Shown one piece after another: positions 63,497 to 64,000 of a stretch of 64,000 nt of DNA (position 1 is the first letter of the stretch; the number at the start of each line of letters is the position of its first letter). Location of the stretch: assembly GCA_016937855.1 (NCBI GenBank), contig JAFGVU010000195.1, forward strand, positions 1 through 64,000, in the 5' to 3' direction. A program made the translations under genes and the position numbers. Source of the stretch: Bacteroidales bacterium (GTDB lineage Bacteria; Bacteroidota; Bacteroidia; Bacteroidales; ML635J-15). A model generated the notes under the pieces. That model had not been told where the DNA came from. It searched no databases and saw nothing but the letters and a program-made list of their open reading frames with translations.

Positions 63497-64000
63497 ATGA
63501 GCAAGTTTTACAAATTTACACTGCTAAGTCTATTTGTTTTGTCTTATACTATTATGTATTCACAAAATGGTTCGGTTAAAGGTGTTGTTAAAGATGAATC
63601 GGGTGAGCCTCTTTATGGTACAAATGTTGTCGTTAAAGGTAAAAGCATTGGCGTTATTACCGATTTTGACGGAAAGTTTCTGGTAAATGATGTTCCTGCT
63701 GGAAATCAGATTATTGAGTTTTCGTTTATTGGAATGAAAACGAAGGAATTTCCGGTTGTTATTGAGTCTGGTAAAGCAACAACACTTGATGTTGTTATGA
63801 TCGAAGATGCTGTAGTTTTGGAGGATGTCGTTGTTATTGGATATGGACGTCGTCAAAAACGAGACGTTACCGGTGCAATTACCTCAATTAGCTCCGACGA
63901 TTTGGGCGATGCTGTTCTTCCAAGTTTAGAAACCAGTATGCAAGGTCGTGCTGCCGGTGTTCAGGTAACGACTTCTAATGGGATGGCAGGTTCCTCAATA
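63497..64000 (+). CDS. SusC/RagA-family TonB-dependent receptor, 5' part
   Basis: The first 168 codons of a TonB-linked outer-membrane receptor that runs off the window. Signal peptide ends IMYSQ (about residue 23). A carboxypeptidase-D-like CarbopepD_reg_2 domain follows (GSVKGVVKDESGEPLYGTNV ... ITDFDGKFLVNDVPAG). Then the TonB-box-like segment VVVIGYGRRQKRDVTGAIT and the start of the plug domain (SMQGRAAGVQVT). VVIGYG and GRAAGVQV are hallmarks of SusC/RagA. A susD gene would be expected beyond the window. The substrate is unknown; glycans are most common. Confidence 0.92.
   Translation, partial: MSKFYKFTLLSLFVLSYTIMYSQNGSVKGVVKDESGEPLYGTNVVVKGKSIGVITDFDGKFLVNDVPAGNQIIEFSFIGMKTKEFPVVIESGKATTLDVVMIEDAVVLEDVVVIGYGRRQKRDVTGAITSISSDDLGDAVLPSLETSMQGRAAGVQVTTSNGMAGSSI

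Noticed and set aside
1..64000. tRNA or rRNA genes
   Set aside because: The intergenic gaps were read for T-loop and cloverleaf patterns and none was found; most gaps are short and AT-rich.

Overview
The window is a low-GC, AT-rich stretch of a Bacteroidota chromosome. It probably comes from a free-living, T9SS-bearing member of Bacteroidia (Marinilabiliales/Bacteroidales-like); this placement is inferred, since no rRNA is present. The grounds are TAnnTTTG promoter boxes, almost no Shine-Dalgarno sequences, type IX secretion C-terminal domains (type A and type B/CHU_C), a giant SprB-repeat adhesin, a SusC-type TonB receptor start, Na+-NQR, and Bacteroidota-specific families (DUF4831, CCC-motif protein plus DUF2752). 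No tRNA, rRNA, CRISPR array, prophage or intact insertion sequence was seen.

Layout. 1-459: non-coding, with short repeats. 460-3323: DUF4831 protein and a BamA/TamA-like outer-membrane protein. 3484-6774: LytS-type kinase, LytTR regulator, an orphan Hpt protein, and an SPFH/GYF_2 gene broken by an in-frame TAA. 6999-12775: complete nqrABCDEF. 12857-14568 (-): tandem-domain adenylate kinase and hpt. 14747-18668: purE, two outer-membrane proteins and an unknown gene. 18646-21368 (-): universal stress protein and recJ. 21604-25522: lysS, an NhaC-type antiporter with an extra N-terminal domain, and a small Cys-rich membrane protein. 25626-28961 (-): S41 protease and glycosyltransferase. 29017-32196: murB and the pabA/pabB/pabC folate genes. 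32237-43092 (-): ECF sigma factor, an anti-sigma-like membrane protein carrying a CHU_C domain, a small secreted protein, and a 2792-residue SprB-repeat adhesin. 43260-47756: methylmalonyl-CoA epimerase and the Na+-pumping methylmalonyl-CoA decarboxylase genes. 47817-52352: sugar nucleotidyltransferase (+), then a six-gene minus-strand operon (DUF2752, CCC protein, LuxC-like reductase, pRiA4b-like protein, miaA, periplasmic thioredoxin). 52484-62826: TPR/AraC membrane regulator followed by T9SS-exported repeat proteins and small secreted proteins. 63497-64000: the 5' end of a SusC/RagA gene.

How the genes work together. Three Na+-linked systems (NQR, an NhaC-type antiporter and a biotin-dependent methylmalonyl-CoA decarboxylase) point to a sodium-based energy economy with propionate-type metabolism. 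A second theme is cell-surface construction by T9SS: one large adhesin under its own ECF sigma operon, and a separate cluster of beta-propeller and calcium-repeat proteins behind a one-component membrane regulator.

Most promising for novelty: (i) the sigma/CHU_C membrane protein/giant adhesin operon, whose middle gene looks like an anti-sigma factor ending in a T9SS signal that should not be able to leave the inner membrane; (ii) strict co-variation of an extra cysteine pair among the 24 SprB repeats of the adhesin; (iii) N-terminal extracytoplasmic domains on two different Na+ transporters; (iv) a tandem adenylate kinase with a decayed second active site.
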